A DNA stretch of 64,000 nucleotides from Narthecium ossifragum. Lineage: Eukaryota > Streptophyta > Magnoliopsida > Dioscoreales > Nartheciaceae. The notes beneath the pieces were generated by a model. It worked only from the letters and a program-made list of their open reading frames with translations, was not told the origin of the DNA and searched no databases. Every line of letters begins with the position of its first letter. Positions within the stretch are counted from its first letter, which is position 1. Location of the stretch: positions 25,934,145 to 25,998,144 of the forward strand of contig OY986971.1 of NCBI GenBank assembly GCA_963920575.1. The letters run 5' to 3'. Below, in pieces: positions 46,122 to 57,157 of the stretch. The position numbers and the translations under genes were made by a program.

Positions 46122-48701
46122 ATGAGAGAGATCATCCTCGGCTTGCCGGGGCCATGGGCCGAGGACTGCCGTGAAAAATCCGATCATTATACGACCAAGA
46201 TTGGCGGATTGCCGGTAAGAAGAGGCCAACTTCGGTAGATTTAAGCACAAATCCGTCCTACCCATATGAGAATTATGATAAAGTTTGTAACTTTAAAGTA
46301 CCACCATCTTCTCTGCAAAAGTTTTTGGAATTTGGTCGTTTTTCTTGGCAGGATTGGCCCATTTCTGAAGTGGATATTGCTTCTGATTTGCTAAAGTGTG
46401 CTCTTTGTGGTGGAAAGCTATGTGTTGTTGCACAGGTCAGTTGTTACTTGCTAATCTGTCAGTTGTATTGCAATCATACTATTGTTTTGAGTATGATACT
46501 GGGTCTTTGGAAGAACATACATATTTTTGTTTTAATTTGGATTTTAATATCAGGTTTATGCACCCATATTGTCTTCGAGATTGAAGATTGAGGAGAGGGT
46601 GCTGTATATTCTTGGTTGCACGATGCCAGATTGTGGGAATGATCCTCGCAGGTTTGTAATTTGTGTTGGTTTTGAATCATGGTGGCCTTGAAGCATATGT
46701 TTTCATTTTCATAATTTTGCAGCTGGAGGGCTATCCGAGCTCAGAAGTGTGATGATGGGATGCAGCTGAGCAGTTGTAATCAGAATTCATCGCCATTGGT
46801 TGAAAAGACTTCCCTGGCCCCTATAAGCAGTAACCCTTCAGAAGAGCATTTGCAAACAAATGGTATTGGAGATCAAGGTGATGATAGTGACTCTGATCTG
46901 GATTTGGAGGAATTGAGTCGTGCTCTTTCTGAAGCAGCTTCGCTGGCTTCTCAGTCCAAGAAGCAAAATGGTTCCAAGAACTTACGAGCTGCCGAGAAGA
47001 GGCCTGTAGCTAAGCCGTCAAGAGCAGTTGATACTGACATACCTGGTATAACTTTCTTGCTTTATGTAGAAGCCTATGAGATATACACAATTTTCTATTT
47101 TTCAGAGCTAGAAAGTCAGATCATGTATCATGATCAGTCCTCTAGATTGCTCGGGAAAGCTTTCGTTATGATCTATGCTTTTCCTTGGTTTGCAGTGCTT
47201 CCTTGCTTTTATATCTTCTCCCAAACAGAGAGATATTCCGGTGCCATTGATACTCTTTGTGAGAACTATCCCTTGCTCTCTATTAACGGGAGCCATGGCC
47301 TTTCATCTGATCAGGAAGAGGAGGAGAGATGGGAAGGTCAGATGTACAGATGGGACGGTGAGATGTACGAGTATGACAGAGCTTTGGGTGCTGACCGAAC
47401 TTATTTGAAGTTCAAGAAACAGGTTGATGCATATCCTAAGCAGTGCTTCAGGTACTGAAGTTTTATACTTCTTTTGCTTCTTTTATACTCCCAAAACACA
47501 ATTTCTGATATTTAAAGAGCTAAATAATTGGATCTTGCTTTAAAATAAATGCAAAATGTTATGTAGAGAAACAAATCCAGAAATTATGAGGATGAAAGTA
47601 AGGACACAATCGGAGGTGGGATCGAGATAATTCTTATTTCTTTTTGTTGTATGTATGTGGCATTGGTTTCAGTGTATCTCAAACTCCTTTCACATATATG
47701 TTATTGGCATCACATCTAAATGGATTTCTCCTCCTCCATGGGCTTTTTTCTTGAAACGTTTGAGGGATTTCTGAAAAGTTTGAGGCTTCGATTGCAGTAC
47801 TTGTCTTCGATCGCGACCATATATTATGATTTCTGTTCTTTTTTCTGCAGATATTCATATGGAGGTAATCCCCTATTGGCGAAACACGAACTGGGAAAAC
47901 CTGATAATTGTAGGCTTTGTGGTTCATCACGGCAGTTTGAAATGCAGTTGATGCCCCCCTTGTTGTATTTTCTGCACCAAGCATCTGATGGTTTAGCAAC
48001 TTGTTCACCAGAGAATTGGAATTGGGATACTCTCCTCGTTTATTCCTGTTCAAAGGTAAGCATTCAGCATTCCTTATGTCTACCTCTGACAAACTGATGA
48101 TCTCAAGTGATTGACTATTCTGCTTGTTATTCCAATGTGAGCCTTCTGTCCTATGTGTGATTCTCACTTCTCAGTACTGTTTGTTAACATTTTAATCCAT
48201 TCCAGAGCCAAGATTCAGCTTTAGCGAACTTATGACATACTCAGGTAAATCTTGAAAACCTCAAAACTATAAACCAAGGTGAAAAGCCAAAGTCGAAGCT
48301 AACTCTTTATTGAAATACGAGACGACTGCATTCTCAAACCCCTAAAGATGATAAGGCCTGCCTGTTCAGTTGCATTGTTTGGAACAAGCTGATTCCTTTG
48401 CATTAGGTGCCCCACAATGAAACAGGTCTAGCACCAAATGCCTGGAATGTAGCATAATCTTTGTCAAAGATTGCTTTACTGTAATCTGAATTAGAAAATT
48501 CAGTTCATGTTTTGCAGCTTGCCCTTGTGAGATGCATATTCTCTCTTTCTGGGTTTTAAATAACTGAGCATCCATTTAGCCTCTAATATTTTGATTTGAT
48601 GCCATTTCTTCCAGAGTTGCTGTGCTTCTTCCTGCAAAGACAAATCTGGCAGCTGCAGCTGGACTCTGGCAGAGGAGGCCATCATCCTGCAGGATGAATA
48701 A
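46122..48701 (+). CDS. PDCD2-like / TSR4-type protein, 7 exons
   Basis: Exons are 46122-46214, 46352-46435, 46554-46651, 46723-47045, 47196-47451, 47851-48055 and 48615-48701, for 1146 nt and 381 residues with all phases matching. The N-terminus has the family pattern LGLPGPWAE...[14 protein letters not shown], followed by a zinc-type cluster CALCGGKLC (47-55) and VYAPI...[10 protein letters not shown] low-complexity Asp/Ser/Glu segment sits in the middle (exon 4). The C-terminal domain contains C-R-L-C (305-308) with [13 protein letters not shown], then [13 protein letters not shown], the usual end of PDCD2_C proteins. Yeast Tsr4 and animal PDCD2 are chaperones for newly made ribosomal protein uS5 (Rps2); a similar ribosome-assembly role is inferred. 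The ATG lies directly after a duplicated copy of its neighbour's promoter. Confidence 0.93.
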
Positions 48702-49934
48702 GCTCCTGGATAGCGGATGAACTGGAGGCGAACTATAGAAATAAATGATAGATGAGATGAGGAACTCGATCTTTCTCTAGGTTGCACCATCTAAACTAAA
48801 TTGGGTGTCAGCCAGAGGATGTTTTGATGTAATACACGCTTAGTCTCAATAGGTTACCTGTGGTGAGTGATTGCTCCGATGATGTCCAAATCATACTCCA
48901 ACCAGCACCATTGGTTCTCGCCGGCGCCCTGCTGCTCTTCCCGCCGCCTATGAACAGTGTGCGTAGTCTCCCGACCTAAGAGCTCTCCTTCACGCTGATA
49001 TCTCCAGTTCTGCAACGAAGGCCTGGGTCCTTACGTCTGGCCGGCGGTCGCCGGAGTCATGCATTGCCACCAGTAATAACTGCCCCCACCCATTGGGCCA
49101 GGCCTGTACACCATGTTTGTTATATATTTAGGCACAGTATTTGAGGCTTTTTTTTATTTTGGCTAAAACAACACCATTTAGCTTAATTAATAGATTAGAT
49201 TGATAGCAAAGGAACCGAGCTACGACTCTTCCTAAAATAATCCAAAACATGGTACTCTTGGAAATGGTTTAAGTATGAATAATGATGCACCCATAGTTTT
49301 ATTTTTATTTTTGGTTCAAAGATATAGTGATGTAACTTCTTTTTTGTATATCAAAATTCAAAGCTGAATATAGAATTGCAAGTTGTTAGGAATCTGAAAA
49401 CCCTGCTAATAATTCAATGTTGTGCTGATGTAAGACAATCTTGATGCCATGGGAATCAAACAACCATGGATTCCAGAATAGAAGAAACCGGAAACCTTCA
49501 ACTCCGTGTGATTGAAACATATATACATGGAACTCCGGCAACATGATATGGTGAATTATTCAGTTTCTTAGGATGATGTGTGTCTAAATTCAATTGTCAT
49601 AACTGTGAGGTGAGGTACTTATAGTTCATCATAATAAAAATATTGAGAGATATTATAAGTAAATTCATGTTGCCGAGGATCTGTTGAGCCTAGCTAGCAC
49701 TGGTAAGGATTGATTTGGCTTAACAAAAGGGTTCGAGCTTAAGACCCTCTGATCTATTATCATGCTGCTCTATCGTTCATCCTACAAACTTAACATTATC
49801 CAATGAGAGAGAGTTTATATTAATATGGCGATTCTAAATATACCATAGTTTTTACCACATACACCCTATTTCTAAGTACACCCCCACTCAATTTTAAAAA
49901 ATACTATGTTTTTACTATGTACACCCTTTTATAT
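48702..49934. other. Gene-free intergenic DNA
   Basis: Contains the 3' region of the PDCD2-like gene, a short GC-rich stretch (48900-49090) and AT-rich DNA. No coding gene, RNA gene or clear transposon was recognised. Confidence 0.6.
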
Positions 49935-49943
49935 ATGGATTAA

Positions 49944-50793
49944 GGGTGCGGCTATCCGCACCACCCTTTGAACTCAACACACCACACTTCAACATTTTTT
50001 TCATTTTTTGAAAAAAAAATAAAAAAACTAATAAAAAAAACCCTAAACTACCCTCATCCCCTACCTCCCCCTCTCCCCCCCTCTCCCCCTCACCTCCTCC
50101 ACCACCCCCCACCACACCGGCAGCCACCGCTGGCCCCGCCGTCGCCTCCCCACCCCGGCTTCTCTCTCCCCTCTCCGGCTTCCCTCTCCCTCTTCCCTCC
50201 CCTCTCCGGCTTCCCTCTTCCCTCCTCTCTCCGGCTTCCCTCTCCCCTTCTTCCCTCCCATCTCCGGCCTCCCTCTCCCTCTTCCCTCTCCTCCCCGGCC
50301 TCCCGCGCCAGTCGGAGAGGAGAGAGCCGGAGAGGGGAGGGAGGAAGGGGAGAGGGTGGTCGGAGAGGGAGAGGGAGAGGGAAGAGGGAGGCCAGAGAGG
50401 GGAGAGGGAGGCCGGAGAGAGGAGGGAAGAGGGAGAGGGAAGCCGGAGAGGGGAGAGGGAGGCCAGAGAGACAGGGGAGAGGGAGCCCGGAGAGGGGAGG
50501 GAAGAGGGAGAGGGAAGCCGGAGAGGGGAGAGGGAGGGCGGAGCCTGCGCCGGAGAGGGGAGAGAGAAGCGGGGGTGGGGAGGCGACGGCGGGGCCGGCG
50601 GTGGCTGCCGGCGTGGTGGGGGGTGGGGGGTGGTGGAGGAGGTGAGGGTGGGATGGGGGGGAGAGGGGGAGGTAGGGGATGAGGGTAGTTTAGGGTTTTT
50701 TTTTTAGTTTTTTTATTATTATTTTTTAAAATATGAAGAAAATGCTAAAGTGTTGTGTGTTGAGTTCAAAGGGTGGTGCGGATAGCCGCACCC
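49944..50793. mobile_element. Mutator-type foldback element, 850 bp, almost entirely palindromic
   Basis: It starts GGGTGCGGCTATCCGCACC and ends with the inverse. The exact 9-bp duplication ATGGATTAA flanks it (49935-49943 and 50794-50802), which is the Mutator-family size. The two arms, each about 400 bp, are inverse copies: CACCACCC-TTTGAACTC, AAACCCTAAACTACCCTCAT, then long CTCTCCGGC-rich tracts on the left and GCCGGAGAG-rich tracts on the right. The turn lies near 50305-50320. It has no transposase; long open frames through the arms are low-complexity Arg/Gly/Glu or Pro/Ser by-products. Confidence 0.92.
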
Positions 50794-50802
50794 ATGGATT
50801 AA

Positions 50803-52990
50803 TTACATATATATCCTTATAAAAATTCGATATTACACATATACCCTCTTATGTTCTTTGAAATATCATATGTATCCATGAATCTTGATCATTTCATAAA
50901 ATTATCACTCATGTTACTTTATAGAAATGTCCCGTGAATATTACTCACGACATCAGTTCGTTCCGAAGACATTTTATGAAATAACTACTTTGCCTTTAAG
51001 TTCGTGTTATGAAAAAAGAAGGGAGGCTACTAGAGATGAAGAGGAGAGAGATACCCAGGCGCGCACATATATAATGAGAGCATTTAAGTAACTTATTATA
51101 TCTTGATTAGCTCTTTACCATGATTAGGTTAGTTAATTAGATGAATGTGAATGAAAGGATATTTTGTGAAATAATGAAGATTTCAAGGTTATATATGATA
51201 CTATGATACTAGGTGAGCCCCGTGTAAACTGGTACGGGTAACCACTCATCCCCACTATCCTTAATCACATATGAAAAAAGATTTATGTACATAGTATTTC
51301 AGTCATGTACGTTGCACATGGCTGAGGTGGTCATGTATTATTGGCTTACGTGATAGGGAACAGCGGATGTAAGTAGATTTGGACCGTTAAATGTGGACCA
51401 TATACGATGCACATGTCTAGTGGCATGTACCCAATCACTTCTCATCACATATACTCATTGTCCTCTCTCTCTCCTTCTCTCTTTGTGACTCAGATGTTTG
51501 GTGTCTCCCTCTCTCGTCCTCTCTCACTCAGGTAAGCTGATATTATATAATAGATTTCAAAGAAGTAGAGTTGTATACGTAATATATCGAACTTTCGTAA
51601 CGGGGGATATGTAGCTAGCCTTATCAGCGGCGAAACGCGTCCTGGCCCCCGACGCGAGGAGCCGTCACTGTGATGCCACGTGGGCTACAGTCCGCGAATT
51701 CGTGCTCGCCACGTCGACGCGCTGACCGGTAGAGGTGCGACACGTGTGGGGAGGACGCAGCGAATGGGGTTCGAGAGACCGCGCGACGTCTGGGATATGG
51801 CGGACGCCGTTAAGTGATTGCGCCATCTGGGGTGGGGCTTGGCTCGGCTCGGCTCAGCCGAGCCCAGCCGAGTTGTGGGAGTCATGATTGGGGGTTGAGA
51901 TTTGAGAAGGGAGTGTTGTGCAAGGAATCGCTTCCATGATTGGAAAAATATCATTTATCTGTGAATTATCAGCCACTTGTTTTTTTATTATAACGGAGAT
52001 TCAGATTCCATGAAAAATAAAGTAAATAAAGATTTCTCAGTAATATATGTCTTTTCTCATTTGGGGAACCCAATTGATCAATTAGCCTATATATTCTTGA
52101 AATAACAATAATCATCGACATAAATAACAATGCCTAAGACATAAGTTAATATTATAAAATTCCTTAAAAATGATGTCTATACATAAGATTATTTCATATA
52201 ATCCTTCCGTTCAATGAAATAAAGCTAGACGTATTCATGGTACAAAAATATATGATTAAGTTGTGAAATAACTAATATGTCTTTTATCATGACCGAAGAT
52301 TAAAAAAACACATAGAAATGCTAATCCAATAATCCCAGGGTATTTTTTTATATAATGATATTAATCCTTTTTTTATTTTATTTTTTTGCTAAATTGTCAT
52401 CAATCATGGATGTCTCTCTCTGTATCTATAAATTTGACTTGATAAAACTCTCTAAATGCGTTGCATTATCCTCCACAAAAAATACTATGGTGTGTAACTT
52501 AGTCATCAAAATTCTGAAGAAAATAGATTTGATAGATGATAGCATGGTTGAAACTTGAAGGCAATGGGTTCATAAGTCATAGCCTCGCCCTACCTAGCAA
52601 TGTTCAGCGCATCTTGCAGGCTGGCCTCCCAAGTCCCATCAGTCTTCGTCAGGGAAAAGTTGGCTACAACAACTGTGTTGTTAATTATTAACCCATGGAA
52701 CTCAAAATTCAGAATTATATTTTTTATAGTAAATTTAAATTTTATAATAAAAAATAATTTAAATTATTTATTTATTTAATAATGTGTACCAGAATGTTGG
52801 ACTAAAATCAGTGTAATCTAAATGCCTTGTAAGTTAGGTTATTGACCCAACTAATTGAAGATTAAAGAAAGGGGCGGTCCAATCAAATTTGAGGCCCATG
52901 GCAAATAATAAATCACAATGAGGCTATTAAATATTTACTAATCATGGTTAAAATCAATTAAATATGATAAGCTTATTTAAAAATCATCCT
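50803..52990. other. Gene-free intergenic DNA
   Basis: A (CT)n tract at 51465-51485 and a GC-rich patch at 51630-51880 with two CACGTG words and a GGCTCGGCTC/GAGCCGAGCC inverted pair stand out. Around 52590-52680 the minus strand reads VVANFSLTKTDGTWEASLQ, which looks protein-like but which I cannot assign; it may be a gene scrap. The rest is AT-rich. Confidence 0.5.
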
Positions 52991-52994
52991 TTTA

Positions 52995-53200
52995 TCTTTT
53001 GGTTGTGAAAATATTGATTAAATTTTTGTATCCAAGTTTAGCTAATATATCTTTTTTAACGGATAACATCGTTAATCCATTTAATCTTTCTTGTGCTATA
53101 GTTGATGCGCGAGCAAGAATTTATTAAGTTTAATTTTAAAAAACTTCTTTCTACATTCGTTACATGTATTGTCAATAATATTCTATATACGAAAGAGGTA
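52995..53200 (-). pseudogene. hAT transposase remnant (C-terminal dimerisation region)
   Basis: On the minus strand the sequence reads YRILLTIHVTNVERSFLKL, then after one frameshift TIAQERLNGLTMLSV and KDILAKLGYKNLINIF. This is the hAT-family dimerisation domain (ERSFSKLK...QERL..L) of TTF-type/ZMYM1-like plant elements. The rest of the transposase is not recognisable nearby, so it is a decayed end. Confidence 0.85.
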
Positions 53201-53229
53201 TTCAAAAAACAATCTAGTCATTTGATATT

Positions 53230-54440
53230 GTTTAAAATTTGAATTAAATTGTTATTTTTTAATGGTAAAACTTATTTCAAAATCTTTAGCTTATGATATA
53301 AATTCAAACCGTCAATATCATACGATTAGCCATGTCTTAAAAAGTTTTCAAGATTAAGATAATATTTACTCAAACCTCCTCATTTATAATTTTTTCCTAC
53401 ATGCATTTTCCAAATAGAGTAGCTAAGGGGTCTTTTAATGGGCCTAACATCTAATTTTTTTACATTAATTAAAAGATTCCCTTTTGTTCTTTGGAAGCTA
53501 AACGGATACGTCAGGGATCTAATAAAGTATGAATATAACTTGGTTTCTTTGACACATATATGGGCCTTAACTTCCTTATTAAGATATAATTTCAGAGCCC
53601 TTTTTTCGGTTGTGGGGGGTCAGGAAAGGCCCAGCCCTGAGACACGCTAGGCGACAGCCATGGGTATCCCCCCACAAAGCACAACCAGACGATGTAGATG
53701 ATTCTTGGCCCCGGATCTCTTCACTTATTGGTTCACAAGATTCCATCCCAATGCTAACCAATCAAAGTTGGAGGACCATTAATTTTCTATCTATCGATTG
53801 ATACTTTTTTATAGGATATTCATATATACGCCACTCAAGATATTTTAATTTACATATACCCCAAACAAATATTTGTTATATTCTCATATATGTCACTCGG
53901 TCAACCTCCATAGATTATTAATTTTAACTTTAACTATTTGACTCAGTTTTAAAAAAGTAACCAGATACGGAGAAATTATCAAACCACCCCTGGTTATTAA
54001 GGTTAGGTATCTACGGGAGAATAGGATAAGTGAGGGTATTTAAGTAAATTCCCTCCCTCATGTTACTATATCACCGTAAATAATACTATTTGACCCGGTT
54101 TAAAATGTTTAAAATGCCCAATAGGTTGACATTTATTGTTAAAATGATCTTCTACGTATTCTAATATAAAATCACCATCCCACAGAGTCAACGATATTAT
54201 ACGGTGCAGTATCGGCCCGGGCACGAAGTCAACCAGGTGAGAATTATTAGAGAGAGGACAAACCGGCCCAGCACCAGGTGGGCCATAGCGGGCCGAGCCG
54301 AGCCGAGCCGGCTGCGACGTGAAGCCGCGTTGGACGCGGCACGTCTGCCTGGCTAGTACCGATGCCGCCGTCATCTCTCTCTCTCTCTCTAATCAAACCC
54401 TAATTATAGCGTGTCGCAGCGGCGTGGGCGACGACATTAG
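53230..54440. other. Intergenic DNA upstream of the zinc-knuckle repeat gene
   Basis: Mostly AT-rich without a gene. The region 54200-54310 is GC-rich with GGGCCGAGCCGAGCCG repeats similar to the patch near 51840. A (CT)n tract follows at 54375-54391, near the promoter. Confidence 0.5.
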
Positions 54441-54443
54441 CCA

Positions 54444-54450
54444 TATAAAA
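54444..54450 (+). promoter_or_regulatory. Candidate TATA box of the zinc-knuckle repeat gene
   Basis: TATAAAA in a GC-rich setting, followed by a pyrimidine-rich leader (CCTCCTTTCTTTTT). It lies 2.7 kb before the ATG, implying one or more introns in the 5' untranslated region. Confidence 0.5.
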
Positions 54451-54474
54451 ATCCCTCCTTTCTTTTTAATTCTC

Positions 54475-57157
54475 CGCCCTCGATCTCCCCTTTGAGAAGC
54501 TCTAGATCTGCTCATGCGCGAAACGGCGATCTCTTGGAGCTCTTCTCTGGTATTTGGCACCTTTTCTCTTGTTTTGGCTATGGCTTTTTCTAGTTGCTGA
54601 GCTTGGATCGGGGTTTTGGGGGGTTTATATGTTGATTTTGAGGAGCTTTGGTCGATTGAGTTGGTTTGGTGGATTGATGGCTGGATTTGGTTCGACTTGA
54701 GTGGGTTCTCTTAGATGGGGGATTTTGAGAGCGGAACTTTGGATTATTTTTGCTAGATCTCTTTGGCTGGGGGAGTTTTTAGTGGTTGAAGTTTTCTTGG
54801 TCGAGATAATTATTTCTTCTCTTTTCTCATCCACAGATGATGGTATTCTCGTCTGGTAGGTTGTTTTTATGGCCAAAAGGCAAACTTTTTTCTTTTTTTG
54901 TTTGAGAAATAATGGTTGACAGAACCTTTTATGCATTTCGATTTGGTTAGTTGATGGTCACGGTTTTCCCGACGGGCACACTTCAATTCATGATTGGTTT
55001 GTTTATTTGGATTTGGGATATCTCAAAGTCTTTGTTCTAATCTGTCAAATCTCACTGTTTTTTTAGTAGTAAATGTGTTTTTTTGGTGAAATTCCGCAGT
55101 AGGAGTATTGAGCAAGAGATTAGACGAGAGCTGATGCCTTCTGATTGGATTTTTACTCTTCTTTGGAGGAATTGCTTTCTGTAGATTTTTAACCCTGGAC
55201 CTAGTTGTTTCTTGATTCTCTTCCTATTGATAACATCGAACTGGGTTCAGTGTCTCTCGTTATTAGACAGCTTATAAATGGTTAAAGTTGTATGGTTTTT
55301 GGGTTGTAGTTGTATAGTTTTGATTGAAGTTTTGTGTAAGTCAAACTTTGGGATAAGCTTATGCTTATCTGCCTATAAAGTTTTCTTCTGGGATATGTAT
55401 TGGTGCCTGGACATTACAACATAACGGATAAAGGTTTTCCACTTCAAATTCATGCTAGATTAGGTCCGATCTCTGGTGTTTTTTGTATGTTGATATATTT
55501 TTCTTTTCTTTTTTGGAAACTGTGGAAAAATCTACTCCGTGCACTGGATCAAGCAAAGCACCTAGAAATTTCATGCCAATGTTTAGTTTTTTTTCTATTG
55601 ATTGCAAAGTTTAGCAACAAAATGGGACAAAAATTTATTCTGACTATGCGAATTTTGATATTTCACTTCCTTCCTCTGCACTCTTTTATTTAAGAACTTT
55701 TCTGCATTTTATTTTCAAATTTTTAATGTTTTCTTGGTTTTTTTGTGAGATACTAATATTGCTATACTTCTTGTACCTACTATTGGGTATCCATGCTAAT
55801 ATTTTGAGACCGTTATTCATAAATATGTTCAAAATAAAATTTGGAGAGTATATTCTGGAATTCCCTTACGAGACCAATGATTTGGCTGAATATATAATTG
55901 GCTACTGGTTTCCATATTTTCTCCTCTTGATTATCTGGAAATGATGTGGTCATCATGTACTATCGAGTCATATTTCTTTCAAGACTCTTTACTTCTTTTT
56001 TACCTGATGCACTAAGGGATAAACGGGCTAGAAGCTGGTGATGATTTGGAGGTTTTTAAATACTTTACATCCTTTAGGGATATTTTTTGCCCATACCTTA
56101 TCTATTTGCTTACTGGACTTCCATTTCTCCATTCTTTTGTTCTGCCCCTTTCTACCTAAAAGTAGCTACATATTCATTGTCACTGATCCTTTTATGGATA
56201 AAGTGATTTGCTTGCACACAGATGCCATTAGCATTTTCTTGTTTTCTGGCAATTCATGCATAAGAATCTCGGGTGTTGACTTCAGCTGTTATTTGTCATC
56301 ATGCATTGGCACTCCTTTATTCTAAATTGATGGACTAGAACCTGTATGGTTACTCTTTTGATTTTCTGAAGTATTTGCCTATGCAGCAGAGGTTTGTAGC
56401 AAAGGAGAGCTATTTAAATTTTGTATTAAGAGTTACTGTTCAGAAGCTACTTGTATCTTTTCAGTTTGTGTCCACATGTACTAAAGTGGTCAGAATGCCC
56501 ATTGACATGATACACACATACATATTGAGTTTATGAGCTATTGAAAGTTGTGTTGTGAAAAGAGAAACCTATTTTCTTACATCTTTAGTGCCTATTTTTG
56601 TGTTATGAAAAGAGAAACCTATTTTCTTACAACTTTAGCTCAATATGCGGTTATTGGTGGCTTATTAAAATGGATTTCTTCTTTTTCCGTGTCTCGTCAT
56701 ATATGATGCGCAGAATCAGAAATGGTTGTTTTGATAATTCAATGTTCAAATCCATGACCATTCACCCACGCTTTGTTTTCTTATTGTAGGATGAATTAGA
56801 GTTGAAGATTTTTTTGCCACAACTAAGCAGATCTCTCTGATTGGATCCTAGCTGTTCAATCTCTGCTCTTTCCCCTGGCTTTTAAACTCGAAATGGTAAC
56901 CTATAGTCTGAGAAGCCAGTAGCTTTCTGATTACGATATACTGCTATCAGATAAACAGTCATGGACAGGGCAGACACATCTGGCTTCGTTAGTGGCGGAA
57001 GTTCCGAGTTAAAGTTCCATACGTATTTTCATTTCAATTATATATCGCCAGAAGTTGAAACTATTGCTACAATAATGTGCTTCTAGAAGCTAGGCATCCT
57101 CTTTTCCAAAGCCTTACAGACTCATTCGCTCTGCTCTCATTCACCTTTTGTACGGAC
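54475..57157 (+). other. Probable long 5'UTR with introns of the zinc-knuckle repeat gene
   Basis: T-rich intron-like sequence runs for most of this stretch, with a plausible acceptor TTCTTATTGTAG at 56778-56789 before a leader exon reaching the ATG at 57158. No other gene is seen. The exact leader exons cannot be settled without transcripts. Confidence 0.5.

Noticed and set aside
50061..50682. Long Arg/Gly/Glu- and Pro/Ser-rich open frames
   Set aside because: They arise from the low-complexity GGAGAGG/CCTCTCC arms of the foldback element and appear in several frames at once.
49944..50793. CRISPR-like or bacterial repeat system
   Set aside because: The window is plant nuclear DNA; the palindrome is a transposon with a 9-bp duplication, and no spaced direct repeats are present.
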